Origin: JAVJST01 sp040219295
GTDB lineage: Bacteria; Pseudomonadota; Alphaproteobacteria; Rhodospirillales; Casp-alpha2
Direction of reading: 5' to 3'
Assembly (NCBI GenBank): GCA_040219295.1
Contig: JAVJST010000011.1
Location: 868,001-932,000 of the forward strand
Length of the DNA stretch: 64,000 nucleotides
Made by a program: the position numbers and the translations under genes. Shown here piece after piece: positions 16,862-25,208 of the stretch; position 1 is the stretch's first letter; each line of letters starts with the position of its first letter. The notes under the pieces are model-generated. The model was given only the letters and a program-made list of their open reading frames with translations, was not told the DNA's origin and searched no databases.

Positions 16862-17782
16862 TCAGGGGGTCTTGACGCTGACCGTCTGCAGCATGAAACC
16901 GAACCTGAGCAGGTGCGCCAGGAACCCGCCGACGACGGGCAGGCGGAAGATCGCCGCCATCATCTGGCGAATACGCAGCGGCGCGGAGCTGTCATAGCTC
17001 TCCGGATCGTTGTTGCGCCTGGTTAGTTTGTTCACGGTCCAGTCATCGTAGTTGCCGAAGTACTGCATGAGCTTGCGGTAGTGGAAGTACGGCGAGCGCA
17101 GGAACAGGAAGCCGCCGTCGAGCTGTTGGGTATAGAGCTTGCCGGCCGGGAACATGTTCTCGCGCTTCTGTATGGTCTTGCCGAAGCCGTAGGCCAGCGG
17201 CTTCAGCGATCGCGGCGCCCAGTGGGCGAACCACAGCCCGGCATGGGAATCGAACGGCACGAACTGGTGCGGCACCTCGTGATAGACGACGCCGCCCGGT
17301 TTCAGGACCCGCGCCTCTTCGGCGTAGAAGCTCTCGATGTGGTCGTGATTGACGTGCTCGAGAACCTGGAGGCTGAAGACGAAATGGAATTTCTCGTCCT
17401 CGAAACAGATGCTCGAACCGTCGATCTGGTGAAACCGGGTGTGATCGGTACCGCAAACCACGGACGCGACGTACTCCAGGTTCGAGGTGTCCTGGTTGAC
17501 GGTGACGCCGTAGATGTTGGTGTAGCCGACCGCCATCAGGAAGAGTGTCTTGCCGCCGCCGCCGCAGCCGTGGTCGAGGATGCAGACATCGCCGCGGTCA
17601 ACGCCCTCGATCAGGTTCAGGGCCCGGAGCAGGTCGACGGTGATGTTCCCGGCCGATCGTTCGTAGTCCTTGGCGACGGGGACGAATTCGTCCCACACCC
17701 GGCGGATTTCGTCCGCGTCCTTGTCGTCCGCGGCGAGAATCAACCGCCGACAGTACTTCTTGATATCGACAAACGATGTCAC
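16862..17782 (-). CDS. Class I SAM-dependent methyltransferase
   Basis: The 306-residue protein has the Rossmann methyltransferase motifs in order: VCILDHGCGGGGKT (motif I), the acidic loop around YGVTVNQDTSNLEY, FHFVFSLQVLEHV (motif IV with the usual LEHV) and ARVLKPGGVVYHEVPH (motif VI). An N-terminal helical segment of about 65 residues precedes it, and a C-terminal region with a hydrophobic stretch (RLPVVGGFLAHLLRFGFML) follows, suggesting membrane contact. The substrate is unknown; similar proteins occur in glycan or lipid modification. It stands alone, 92 bp from the IalB-family gene and on the same strand. Confidence 0.85.
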   Translation of the reverse strand: MTSFVDIKKYCRRLILAADDKDADEIRRVWDEFVPVAKDYERSAGNITVDLLRALNLIEGVDRGDVCILDHGCGGGGKTLFLMAVGYTNIYGVTVNQDTSNLEYVASVVCGTDHTRFHQIDGSSICFEDEKFHFVFSLQVLEHVNHDHIESFYAEEARVLKPGGVVYHEVPHQFVPFDSHAGLWFAHWAPRSLKPLAYGFGKTIQKRENMFPAGKLYTQQLDGGFLFLRSPYFHYRKLMQYFGNYDDWTVNKLTRRNNDPESYDSSAPLRIRQMMAAIFRLPVVGGFLAHLLRFGFMLQTVSVKTP

Positions 17783-17874
17783 GGGCGCGCGCCCTTTCCA
17801 GGCTTCGGGTCAGTTCATGAGAGATTAGAACCGCGCACCGGGAGGTCAAGGAATTGTCGGAACTGCCGACACGT

Positions 17875-18540
17875 TCAGAGGCCGCAGGCCCGGCTCGCAT
17901 CGTTGTAGGCGGCGGTGAACCCGCTCAGGGAGTAGGTGTCCGTGGTCAGGGTGCCGCGTGACGACGTCCCGGTGATGACCATGGTGGTGCCGCGTTTCAT
18001 GGCGTTGACCAGGGCCGCGTCGGTCTTGGCGTCGTAAGCCCAGGCGCGCTGGTCGCGGGTGAAGAGCTTGACCGGCGGATCGCCGTTGATCTTGACCACG
18101 ACTTCGCTGCGGTCCTTGTAGGTGTAACCCGCGAGGACGCTGACCACGTTGTTCTGGTTCATCGCCGGGCGGTGGGTGACGATGACATAGGTATCGCCAC
18201 GGCGGGTGTAGTCGCCTTCCTGTTTCTTCGGTTCGGCGCCGATGTAGCAGACGGGCTTGCCGTCTTCCTGGTTCTTGATGGCCGCCCACGGGCCGTGCTC
18301 CGAGAGCGTTTCGGCCTTGGCGACAGACGCCAGCGTGATCAGCAGCATGGCGATCGAGAAAAACGCCCCGAAGCCCGCGGTCAGACGCTGCAGGTACTGG
18401 GCGTCGCTCGGCGACAGGGCGTAGCGGGACTTGGTTGCGGTGGCGCCTTCGCCATCGATCAGATCAGGATTTGCTTGGACAGTCATCGTTCTGAGTGCCA
18501 TGAGTCCGAGAGTTGATACCCGGGTTCCGGGCGCGCGCAT
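17875..18540 (-). CDS. Invasion-associated locus B (IalB) family exported protein
   Basis: The mature part of this protein, of up to 221 residues, fits the IalB family: GPWAAIKNQEDGKPVCYIG, a THRPA-like strand, KLFTRDQRAWAYDAKTDAALVNAMKRGTTMVI with the family's AMKRG segment, and the final YSLSGFTAAYNDASRACGL. A hydrophobic segment (FGAFFSIAMLLITLASVAKA) near residue 60 is the likely signal sequence or anchor, which leaves an unusually long N-terminal tail. ATG codons at 18501 and 18486 are alternative starts; I kept 18540 because an AGGCGGG lies just upstream of it. The family is exported and may moderate cell-envelope or host interaction; its molecular role is not established. Confidence 0.8.
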   Translation of the reverse strand: MRAPGTRVSTLGLMALRTMTVQANPDLIDGEGATATKSRYALSPSDAQYLQRLTAGFGAFFSIAMLLITLASVAKAETLSEHGPWAAIKNQEDGKPVCYIGAEPKKQEGDYTRRGDTYVIVTHRPAMNQNNVVSVLAGYTYKDRSEVVVKINGDPPVKLFTRDQRAWAYDAKTDAALVNAMKRGTTMVITGTSSRGTLTTDTYSLSGFTAAYNDASRACGL

Positions 18541-18585
18541 TCTTGCCCGCCTGTCCGATACCCACTTGGGGGAGATATTATCTTC

Positions 18586-19584
18586 ATGAGTATTGACGAA
18601 ACGTTACCGATCGAGGTCCGCCGAGGATCGATGATCGAGTCACTTCATCACGTCGACGTCGCCGTCAGCGATGCCGCCGGCACCGACGTGCTGACGCGCG
18701 GCGACCGGGATCGGATGATCTACGCGCGGTCCGCCTCGAAACCCGTTCAGGCTCTGCCGCTGATCGAGAGCGGCGCGGCCGAACATTTCGCCCTGAGCGA
18801 CGAACGGATCGCGCTGGCCTGCGCGTCGCACCGGGGTGAACCGGTGCACACCGAGAATGTCGGGCGCTGGCTCGGCGACATCGGCCTGGGAGAGCCGTCC
18901 CTCGAATGCGGACCGCATCGCCCCAACGATCTTGCAACCGCGGACGCGCTGGTGGCGTGTGGCGAACAGCCGACCCGGCTGCACAACAATTGTTCGGGCA
19001 AGCACACCGGGTTCCTCACCACCGCGGTGCATCTCGGAGAAGATCCCGCCGGCTATCTGGCGGAGAGCCATCCGGTGCAGCAGCGAGTTACCCAGGTCCT
19101 GTCGGAAATGAGCGGTGTCGATCTGGCATCGACGCCGCGCGGCGAAGACGGCTGTGGCATCCCCGTGATCGGCATGCCGCTCGGCGGATTGGCGCGGGCG
19201 GTGGCGCAGATGGCGGATCCCCGGAGCCAGGGGGCGGCCCGCGGTGCGGCGTGCGGCCGCATCGTTGCGTCGATGGCGCGGCATCCGTACCTGACCGCCG
19301 GGCGCGACCGGCTCGATACCGCGCTGATGTCGGCCGTCGCCGGGATCGGCACCAAGACCGGCGCCGAGGGCGTCCACATAGCCATCGTGCCGTGGAAGAA
19401 AATCGGCATCGCCGTCAAGGCGCGGTGCGGCAGCGAACGTGCCGCAGACGCGGCGATCCTGTGGGCGCTGGTGCAAACCGGGGTGATCTCGGAAACGGCC
19501 GGCCGCGCATTGTCGGAATGGATCGAGCGAGCGGTGACCAATACGCTGGGCCACACCGTCGGCAGCGTACGGGCCGGCGACTGA
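18586..19584 (+). CDS. L-asparaginase, Rhizobium etli (class 3) type
   Basis: This 332-residue enzyme belongs to PF06089. Its residues line up, shifted by one, with those of the R. etli enzyme ReAV: S49-x-x-K52 in RSASKP (the catalytic Ser-Lys pair), C136 and K139 in HNNCSGKH, and C190 in DGCGIP (zinc-site residues). It should hydrolyse asparagine to aspartate and ammonia. The ATG at 18586 follows GGGGAG at about 11 nt. It is divergent from the IalB-family gene (45 bp) and convergent with the next gene, one base apart. Confidence 0.93.
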   Translation: MSIDETLPIEVRRGSMIESLHHVDVAVSDAAGTDVLTRGDRDRMIYARSASKPVQALPLIESGAAEHFALSDERIALACASHRGEPVHTENVGRWLGDIGLGEPSLECGPHRPNDLATADALVACGEQPTRLHNNCSGKHTGFLTTAVHLGEDPAGYLAESHPVQQRVTQVLSEMSGVDLASTPRGEDGCGIPVIGMPLGGLARAVAQMADPRSQGAARGAACGRIVASMARHPYLTAGRDRLDTALMSAVAGIGTKTGAEGVHIAIVPWKKIGIAVKARCGSERAADAAILWALVQTGVISETAGRALSEWIERAVTNTLGHTVGSVRAGD

Positions 19585-19585
19585 G

Positions 19586-20737
19586 CTAGCCGGCCTCGAT
19601 CGGGCGACAGCGCGCGCTGGCGTCGGTCAATCGGCGGTCGACGTTGTAGAGCAGATACACCTTGTCGACGAGGACCGTTCCCAGGCGGCTGTTGATCATC
19701 TGGGCGGCGATCTCGCCGGCGTAAACGTAAAGGTCGTCGGCAACCTCGCCGGTCTGCGGCAGCTGGCGCATCATGACCGCGTTGATCGCCTCGGTGAGGC
19801 TCGGCCCCCAGGCGCAGATGTCCCGCCATGAATCCGGATCCCGGATCGAGAGAACCGGCAGAATGAAACGCTGGCGCGACTGGCCGCCGCCGATGTTGCG
19901 TGAAAACAGGATGGGATCCAGCGTCATGACATGCGGTGCCAGGTTGGGGATGTCCTCGCGGCTCAGCGTGCCCTGCGGATAGCCGGCAGCCGAGAACGCG
20001 AGCCCGTTTTCTTCCTTCAGCGCGTTCTCCTGAACCCGGTTGAGCGCCCGTGCGTCGCCCGGCAACGGCAGCTGGTTCACCGCCAGGGACCCGGCCGACG
20101 AATCCTCGATGGCGAATCGCGCTTGCGCATCGGCGGGCGCGGCCGCGCCGCCCTGGGTGCGAGCATCCGGTCCGGCGGACGAAGAACCATTGTCCGGAGA
20201 GGACAGGATCATGACGCCGACCACGCCGGCGACCAGTAACGCGGCGGCAAGGCCGCCCCCACTCATCAGCATGATCCGTTTCCTGAGAGCCAGTTTCCGA
20301 TCGTCGTTGCGACGTGCGGTCCGCCGCCGACGCGGTTTCGCATCGGTGTCTTGCTGTTCGAGCTTCTTGGCGGCGACATAGGCAGCCGCCTTATCGATAC
20401 GGCCCTGCTTGATGCGCCGCAACAGGTCGACGACCGCCGTTCGCGTCGATTCGACGGAGCTGTCGGCCTTCTCGGCGGCGGTGATGATCTTGGTCAATTC
20501 GTGCAGGAAGCGCTCGACTTCGGCACGGTCGCCTTTTCGGGTGAACAACTGCTGAATGACGTTCGCGGTCAGCTTGAACAGCAAATCGTGGTTGTTGGCC
20601 GACGAGACCAGCGGGATCAGCCCGGTCCCGGGAACTTCAAACACGACCTCCCAGTCGATCGTGCCGTCCGGTGTCTTCGGCCAGTCCTTCTTGGCCTCTT
20701 CCGGATTGTCGTAAACGCGTGCAACCGCGGAGCTCAT
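19586..20737 (-). CDS. Single-pass membrane protein of unknown function
   Basis: I do not recognise this 383-residue protein. The N-terminal 150 residues are soluble and helical, ending in a very basic stretch (KPRRRRTARRNDDRKLALRKR). One transmembrane helix follows near 155-177 (GGGLAAALLVAGVVGVMIL), then a low-complexity Ser/Gly/Ala linker and a C-terminal domain of about 150 residues, presumably periplasmic (FILPVLSIRDPDSW, DLYVYAGEIAAQMINSRLG, DKVYLLYNVDRRL). The topology recalls FliL-like proteins, but similarity is too weak to claim. AAGGGA precedes the ATG. A near-perfect CRP-type palindrome and a TATAAT hexamer lie upstream, leaving a 77-nt leader. Confidence 0.75.
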   Translation of the reverse strand: MSSAVARVYDNPEEAKKDWPKTPDGTIDWEVVFEVPGTGLIPLVSSANNHDLLFKLTANVIQQLFTRKGDRAEVERFLHELTKIITAAEKADSSVESTRTAVVDLLRRIKQGRIDKAAAYVAAKKLEQQDTDAKPRRRRTARRNDDRKLALRKRIMLMSGGGLAAALLVAGVVGVMILSSPDNGSSSAGPDARTQGGAAAPADAQARFAIEDSSAGSLAVNQLPLPGDARALNRVQENALKEENGLAFSAAGYPQGTLSREDIPNLAPHVMTLDPILFSRNIGGGQSRQRFILPVLSIRDPDSWRDICAWGPSLTEAINAVMMRQLPQTGEVADDLYVYAGEIAAQMINSRLGTVLVDKVYLLYNVDRRLTDASARCRPIEAG

Positions 20738-20820
20738 GTCTGTTTCCCTTCAGGCTGGCGAACCAGGCGACGGCATCCGGCCATCGCCAGCGACGCCGCC
20801 GGCGCAGCATATATAGACTT

Positions 20821-20863
20821 ATTATACGGGAATACACTTATATTTCTGTGACTGGCGTCACAG
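20821..20863 (-). promoter_or_regulatory. CRP-consensus class II promoter for the single-pass membrane protein
   Basis: CTGTGAC-TGGC-GTCACAG at 20846-20863 is a perfect 7-bp-arm palindrome and contains TGTGA-N6-TCACA, the textbook CRP site. On the minus strand a perfect TATAAT (20826 to 20821) follows, with the palindrome centre at -40.5. The expected -35 is poor, as in activator-dependent promoters. Confidence 0.7.
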
Positions 20864-20904
20864 TGAGCGCGCGTGCGGGGGATTGCGCCGCCCGAACCGG
20901 TGCC

Positions 20905-21120
20905 TCAGTCGTCGGTCTGCAACTCGACGCTGACGATGACGTAGCCTTCGCTTTCGGAGTAACGGTCCGTGATCTTCCGGCGCGCGGCCTCTTCCGAGGA
21001 CGCATTCACGTCGAAATAGTGGGTTTCTGCCCATTCGTCCTTCAGAAAGCGATGGGTCTCCCCTTCCTTCATCCTGTCCCGGACGATCTGATTGAAGACC
21101 CCGATCTCGTACTTCGGCAT
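20905..21120 (-). CDS. Small conserved-looking cytosolic protein of unknown function
   Basis: A 71-residue, acidic, soluble protein (starts MPKYEIGVFNQIVRDRMKEG; ends IVSVELQTDD). It is dense in charged residues and has alternating beta and helical segments, e.g. THYFDVNASSEEAARRKITDRY, which reads like a small single-domain protein and not a chance frame. I cannot assign it to a family. The gene lies upstream of the 19586-20737 gene on the same strand, 167 bp away, but that gene has its own promoter. Confidence 0.6.
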   Translation of the reverse strand: MPKYEIGVFNQIVRDRMKEGETHRFLKDEWAETHYFDVNASSEEAARRKITDRYSESEGYVIVSVELQTDD

Positions 21121-21219
21121 GCGGCGGCTGTCCTGTGGCTGTTACGGGATGCACGGCCAAGGGTTACTACGTAAGCGGTTTCGTTACAATCCATTCATAC
21201 GCCTGCCGAATTGCCGGCG

Positions 21220-21816
21220 TCAGCGGCGCGTCGTTTCGTCCTCAAGTCGTTGCAACTCGTCGGCGGGCGGATCGGCGCGATAAGCCTCCATTTCCCGGCG
21301 CAGCACCGGACCGCCATGAACGTGTTGCGGCGGCGCTTCGAACGGCCCCCCGGGACGCACCGGTCGTGCCTGAAAGCCGCCGAGGCTGATGGTCCGGTCA
21401 TAGAGCGTGATGGCGCCCGCGAGCCCAACGTTGATGCAGAAGCGGGTCGGAATCTTCACCACGTGGGCGCAGCGGTGCAGCATGTCGGCCGACAGCGAGC
21501 CGCGCTCGGGTCCGAGGACGTAGGCGGCCCGCGGCGGATGACGGAAACTCGGCAGTTCGACCGCGTCGTCGGTAAGCTCGATGCCGACGATCTCGCAGCC
21601 GTCCGGCAGCATCATCTCGTCGAGCGTCGGGAACCGGTAGAACGGCAGCTGGCCGATGGCGTTCGAGGTATCCGCCTTGGCGACCTCGTTGCGGTCATAG
21701 CGGGCGTCGACGGTGAAGGCGAAGCTGGCGCCGAAGGCGTGGCCGGTTCGAAACAGACTCCCCACGTTCATGGCTTTACTGATACGCTCGGCGCCTATAC
21801 CGAAGTAACCACGCAT
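21220..21816 (-). CDS. TrmH/SpoU-family RNA 2'-O-methyltransferase
   Basis: The 198-residue protein shows the SPOUT motifs: N-V-GSLFRTGHAFGA near the N-terminus (motif 1, with the conserved Asn and Arg), AAYVLGPERGSLS (motif 2, knot glycine-glutamate) and IPTRFCINVGLAGAITLYDR (motif 3). These place it in the SpoU/TrmH group, which methylates ribose 2'-hydroxyls of tRNA or rRNA using S-adenosylmethionine. The short length, with no N-terminal L30e-like domain, resembles TrmL- or YibK-sized members, but the target nucleotide cannot be told. A long in-frame upstream extension runs opposite the next gene and is discarded. Confidence 0.88.
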   Translation of the reverse strand: MRGYFGIGAERISKAMNVGSLFRTGHAFGASFAFTVDARYDRNEVAKADTSNAIGQLPFYRFPTLDEMMLPDGCEIVGIELTDDAVELPSFRHPPRAAYVLGPERGSLSADMLHRCAHVVKIPTRFCINVGLAGAITLYDRTISLGGFQARPVRPGGPFEAPPQHVHGGPVLRREMEAYRADPPADELQRLEDETTRR

Positions 21817-21915
21817 GAAATCCGATCCCGTTGCCCCGTTGCCATTGAGTGTTGAGATGATTGCCGAAACCCTCCGCATGTCAATCAGTCGAACCTTTTC
21901 GAAGCGGGGCAGGCG

Positions 21916-22893
21916 ATGAGGGCCGTGGTCTGTGAACGCCCCGAGGGCATGCACGGGCTGAAGCTCGTCGACCTGGAGGCGCCGGCCGTCAAGCGGGCCG
22001 ACGAGGTGCGCATCAGGGTCGCGGCCGCCGGTCTGAACTTCGCCGACACGTTGATGATGCGCGGTTCCTATCAGGTCAAGCCGGAGACGCCGTTCATCGC
22101 GGGCAAGGAGCTCGCCGGCGAGGTCGTCGAGATTGGTGACGATGTGCGCCATGTCCGCGTCGGCGACCGCGTGATGGCGACGGTCGAGTGGGGCGCCTTT
22201 GCCGACGAGGTCGTCGCCGAGGAGCGTGACGTCTACCTGATCGCCGACGAGATCGACGACATCCGCGCTGCCGGCTTTCCCGTGGCCTACGGCACCGCGC
22301 ATTTCGGCCTTGCCGACCGGGCCCAGACGCGGTCCGGCGAAACGGTCGTGGTGTTCGGCGCGGCCGGCGGGGTCGGGCTGACAAGTGTCGAGGTCGGCAA
22401 GCGCATGGGTGCGCGGGTCATCGCCGTCGCCGGCGGCGGCGACCGGGTTGCCCTGGCCCGCGAACACGGTGCCGACGAGGGCATCGACTACAAGACCGAC
22501 GACGTGCAGGAGCGGATCAAGCAGCTGACGGGCGGCATCGGCGCCGACGTCTTCGTCGACCCGGTTGGCGGAACCATGTTCGACGCCGCGTTGCGCAGCG
22601 TGGCGCCGGGCGGCCGGATTCTGGTCGTCGGTTTCGCCAGCGGCAAGATTCAGCAGATTCCGGCCAATCTTCTCCTCGTCAAGAACGTGTCGGTCATCGG
22701 CTTTACCCTGGGCACGTGGCGCAACCGCGCGCCCGACCGGCTTCGCGCGACCATGGCGGAATTGGTCCGCTGGGCCGCGGCGGGGGACATCAAGCCGCAC
22801 GTGTCGAAGACGTTTCCGGTCGAGGATTTCGCCCGCGGCTACGAATCGCTGATGCGCCGCGAGACCACCGGCAAGGTCGTGCTGACCTTCTGA
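21916..22893 (+). CDS. NADPH:quinone oxidoreductase family, zinc-free medium-chain dehydrogenase
   Basis: The 325-residue protein is a medium-chain dehydrogenase/reductase of the quinone oxidoreductase branch. The N-terminal GroES-like domain has AAGLNFADTLMMRGSYQ and PFIAGKELAGEV, with no zinc-ligand cysteines. The Rossmann domain has VVVFGAAGGVGLTSVEVGKRMGARV and later VDPVGGTMFDAALR. It should reduce quinones or enones with NADPH. It begins 99 bp from the divergent RNA methyltransferase gene. The next genes are small DUF1127 genes on the other strand. Confidence 0.92.
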   Translation: MRAVVCERPEGMHGLKLVDLEAPAVKRADEVRIRVAAAGLNFADTLMMRGSYQVKPETPFIAGKELAGEVVEIGDDVRHVRVGDRVMATVEWGAFADEVVAEERDVYLIADEIDDIRAAGFPVAYGTAHFGLADRAQTRSGETVVVFGAAGGVGLTSVEVGKRMGARVIAVAGGGDRVALAREHGADEGIDYKTDDVQERIKQLTGGIGADVFVDPVGGTMFDAALRSVAPGGRILVVGFASGKIQQIPANLLLVKNVSVIGFTLGTWRNRAPDRLRATMAELVRWAAAGDIKPHVSKTFPVEDFARGYESLMRRETTGKVVLTF

Positions 22894-22906
22894 TCCGCCA
22901 CCCGGA

Positions 22907-23044
22907 TCAGGTTCGCCAGAACGGCTTTCCGGCTTCCGCGTCCGCTTCGGCGCGCGTCAGGCCAATATCCCTGAGCATCTGATCGGACAGGCCGCGCAAA
23001 AGAGAACCGGCGCCGTGGGGGTGGCGCCGGTTTGAGGGGGACAT
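22907..23044 (-). CDS. Short DUF1127 protein
   Basis: A 45-residue peptide ending in LSDQMLRDIGLTRAEADAEAGKPFWR, the DUF1127 pattern (L-x-D-x-x-L-x-D-I-G-L-x-R-x-x) with the PFWR tail. These small basic proteins are abundant in alphaproteobacteria and some bind RNA, affecting phosphate or stress regulation. The start at 23044 gives the normal family length; an extension to 23152 is open but less likely. A related DUF1127 gene follows upstream. Its C-terminal segment EAGKPFW is shared with that gene, suggesting duplication. Confidence 0.7.
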   Translation of the reverse strand: MSPSNRRHPHGAGSLLRGLSDQMLRDIGLTRAEADAEAGKPFWRT

Positions 23045-23111
23045 CCCCGGCCCGTCGCTTTGGTTGGGGGGCCGGATCGTCAGGGACGGAGTGCCCGGGC
23101 GGGCGGGAAAA

Positions 23112-23348
23112 TCAGGCCTTCCAGAACGGCTTGCCGGCTTCGAACTCGGCATCCAGGCGGCTGATGCCCATGTCTTTCAGAAGGTGGTCCGGCAGGTCGC
23201 GGAGCCGGGCGCGGTCGATGGCGCGGCGGTTCCAGCCGAGCGCGGTGGTGGCGATGCCGGCAACCGCGCTGAAGAAAGCGTCGAACGCGCCGTGCGCCGA
23301 TGCACTGATGGGGGCCTGGTGGGCCGAAGTTGTGAAAGTCTTGCTCAT
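23112..23348 (-). CDS. DUF1127 protein with N-terminal extension
   Basis: The 78-residue protein has a DUF1127 core at its C-terminus: RRAIDRARLRDLPDHLLKDMGISRLDAEFEAGKPFWKA. The preceding 40 residues are Ala/Ser-rich (SAHQAPISASAHGAFDAFFSAVAGIA). AAAGGA lies 8 nt before the ATG at 23348. It is divergent from the LysR gene, with an A+T-rich 219-bp region holding a 12-bp palindrome between them. It ends in the same EAGKPFW motif as its neighbour. Function unknown; RNA binding is plausible from studied family members. Confidence 0.8.
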   Translation of the reverse strand: MSKTFTTSAHQAPISASAHGAFDAFFSAVAGIATTALGWNRRAIDRARLRDLPDHLLKDMGISRLDAEFEAGKPFWKA

Positions 23349-23452
23349 GGGTCGGTCCTTTCGGTGTCCTGAAGTCCCGTGATGTGTACCTCTGATCCGC
23401 CTTTCGGACAAACGACGAATTCTGATATTTACATGAGGAAAACTTATTAAAA

Positions 23453-23464
23453 TGTATCGATACA
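23453..23464. promoter_or_regulatory. Perfect palindrome between the DUF1127 and LysR genes
   Basis: TGTATCGATACA is a perfect 12-bp palindrome in the only clearly A+T-rich intergenic segment of this part (23380-23567), 105 bp from the DUF1127 start and 104 bp from the LysR start. LysR proteins usually bind T-N11-A sites near their own genes, so it is a candidate autoregulatory operator. Confidence 0.35.
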
Positions 23465-23567
23465 ATTTTAGTATTTGCGTAAAAACAACAACTTAGATAC
23501 TATGCTGTTACAAGCTTGAAACAATAATTTCTCATTAACCAAATGGGCTGTATGTAGGCGTCGCATC

Positions 23568-24569
23568 ATGGCCAGACGATTGCCCCCGCTGAACGGCCTG
23601 CGTGCCTTCGAGGCCGCCGCCCGGCACCTCAGCTTCACCCGCGCGGCGGAGGAACTGAACGTCACCCAGGCGGCGATCTCGCACCAGATCAGGGGCCTCG
23701 AGGAGCAGCTCGACACCACGCTGTTCAAGCGGGTCGGACGCGGTCTGCAGCTCAGCGAGGCCGGCCAGACCCTGTTTCCGGCGATTCGCGATGGCCTCGA
23801 CGCCATGGCGGCGGGGGTTCAGCGTATCGCGCGGGACGACGAACAGGGCGCCTTGACCCTGACCACGTTCGCCTCGATCGCCTCGGCCTGGCTGGTCCAG
23901 CGGCTCGGCGGATTCCGCCGTCAGCACCCGGAGATCGACGTCCGCCTGACCCTTGGTGACCGGCTGGTCGACTTCCGCACCGAGGACGTCGATCTCGCCA
24001 TCCGCTACGGCCGCGGCAAGTGGGACGGCACAGAGGCGGTGTTCCTGATGAGCGAGGAAATCTACCCGGTGATCAGTCCCGACCTGCTGGCGTCCGGGCC
24101 GCCGCTGGTCGAACCGGCGGACCTGCTCAGGTATCGCGACGCCTATCCGCTGCTGCACGACGTCATGCCGGAGGACTGGTCGATGTGGTTTGAATCCGTC
24201 GGCATCCGGAACGCCGACATCAACCACGGCTACGAGATCGAGTACTCGCACCTGATCGCCCAGGCGGCGATGGCCGGTGAGGGCGTGGCGCTCGGGCGCA
24301 GCGTGCTGGTCGGCGACGCGCTGGCGTCGGGCCGCCTGGTGCGGCTGTTCGATCATGCCCTGCCGGCGGAGTTCGGCTACTGGCTCGTCGCGCCGCCGCA
24401 GACCTGGCGGCGGCCCAAGGTCCGCGCGTTCCGCGACTGGATTCTCGAGGAGTGCGCGCGGACCGGCCACGCCCTGTTGCCGCGCGCCGGCGACGAACGC
24501 GGACACGGGCCGTCGCCGCGCTACACCGAACACATCCGCAGACTGGGGGAGACCTATCGTGACCGATGA
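23568..24569 (+). CDS. LysR-family transcriptional regulator, GcvA-like
   Basis: The 333-residue protein starts with the GcvA-type helix-turn-helix PLNGLRAFEAAARHLSFTRAAEELNVTQAAISHQIRGLEEQL, followed by LFKRVGRGLQLSEAG. The effector domain has the family's FASIASAWLVQRL, DVDLAIRYGRG and AGEGVALGRSVLV segments. The tail beyond residue 300 (ATNADT-type charged end) is longer than in GcvA. It overlaps the start of a GFA-domain gene by 11 nt, so the regulator and that protein are made together. The regulated target is unknown; related regulators control metabolic genes next to them. Confidence 0.9.
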   Translation: MARRLPPLNGLRAFEAAARHLSFTRAAEELNVTQAAISHQIRGLEEQLDTTLFKRVGRGLQLSEAGQTLFPAIRDGLDAMAAGVQRIARDDEQGALTLTTFASIASAWLVQRLGGFRRQHPEIDVRLTLGDRLVDFRTEDVDLAIRYGRGKWDGTEAVFLMSEEIYPVISPDLLASGPPLVEPADLLRYRDAYPLLHDVMPEDWSMWFESVGIRNADINHGYEIEYSHLIAQAAMAGEGVALGRSVLVGDALASGRLVRLFDHALPAEFGYWLVAPPQTWRRPKVRAFRDWILEECARTGHALLPRAGDERGHGPSPRYTEHIRRLGETYRDR

Positions 24570-24972
24570 CCTTTCACCGACGGCTTCCGGGTCGTGCCTG
24601 TGCGGCGCCGTGCGCTACCGGACGAACGCTCCGCTTGGCCCGGGGTTCAATGCCTGCCACTGCACCCAGTGCCGCAAGCAGTCGGGCCACCACGCCGCCT
24701 ATGTCGCCGCCGGGCGGGCGGCGGACGTGACCATCGACGGCGCCGGAAACGTCACCTGGTACAGGGCGTCGGATACCGCGAAGCGCGGGTTCTGCCGGAT
24801 CTGCGGTTCGCAGCTGTTCTGGGTGCCCGACGACGGCGGGACGTTCGACGTCTCCGGCGGGACGCTCGACGAACATCCGCCGATCGCACTGACCGGGCAT
24901 ATCTTCGTCGCCGACAAGGGCGCCTACTACGACATCGCCGACGGCCTGCCGACCTACCCGCAGGACAGTTGA
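24559..24972 (+). CDS. GFA (glutathione-dependent formaldehyde-activating/CENP-V) domain protein
   Basis: A 137-residue zinc protein of the GFA fold. The cysteine pattern is complete: CLCG (N-terminal pair), CHCTQCRK (three cysteines) and CRICGSQLFW (C-terminal pair). Members bind zinc; only a few act on S-hydroxymethylglutathione, so an enzymatic role is not assured. The start is GTG 24559, which overlaps the LysR stop by 11 nt and has GGGGGAGA about 8 nt upstream. It ends before a CRP-like palindrome that begins 19 bp after the stop. Confidence 0.88.
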   Translation: MTDDLSPTASGSCLCGAVRYRTNAPLGPGFNACHCTQCRKQSGHHAAYVAAGRAADVTIDGAGNVTWYRASDTAKRGFCRICGSQLFWVPDDGGTFDVSGGTLDEHPPIALTGHIFVADKGAYYDIADGLPTYPQDS

Positions 24973-24991
24973 CGACGTAGCGTTCGGATGA

Positions 24992-25032
24992 GTGACCACC
25001 GTCACTTCTCCCTGCCGCGCATTGGCTAGACT
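24992..25032 (+). promoter_or_regulatory. CRP/FNR-like class II promoter in front of a candidate small RNA
   Basis: GTGACCACCGTCAC (24992-25005) precedes the -10 hexamer TAGACT (25027-25032), with the palindrome centred at -40.5. The inferred start is A25039, in a region without an annotated gene. Confidence 0.55.
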
Positions 25033-25038
25033 GGCCGC

Positions 25039-25140
25039 AGTCGGGGGGAGCCCGCGGCGGACCGGTGAAAGACCTTTGCAACAAGCTGCCGGTACTGCGG
25101 ACCACGGCGTGACGGGCGGGACTTCGGTCCCGCCCGTTTT
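25039..25140 (+). ncRNA. Candidate ~102-nt small RNA with a 15-codon ORF
   Basis: The interval runs from the start inferred from the -40.5 promoter to the T-run of a strong hairpin terminator. It is too short for an ordinary gene. Inside, a GTG at 25065 opens a 15-codon frame (KDLCNKLPVLRTTA after the start residue) that stops with TGA at 25110-25112, exactly at the base of the terminator stem. A GGGGGGAG lies 14 nt upstream of the GTG. It could be a regulatory RNA, a tiny mRNA, or both. Only promoter, terminator and spacing support it. Confidence 0.45.
25113..25140 (+). terminator. Rho-independent terminator with UUCG loop
   Basis: CGGGCGGGAC-TTCG-GTCCCGCCCG-TTTT: a perfect 10-bp stem closed by a UUCG tetraloop, followed by TTTTCCGTCGC. 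A nearly identical copy, differing in the loop, lies at 25889-25915. Confidence 0.85.
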
Positions 25141-25208
25141 CCGTCGCGGCCCGTGAGACGACCGGCAAACTCTTGCCACGGTTTCGTCAAAGTTCTGCCC
25201 CGATTGGC

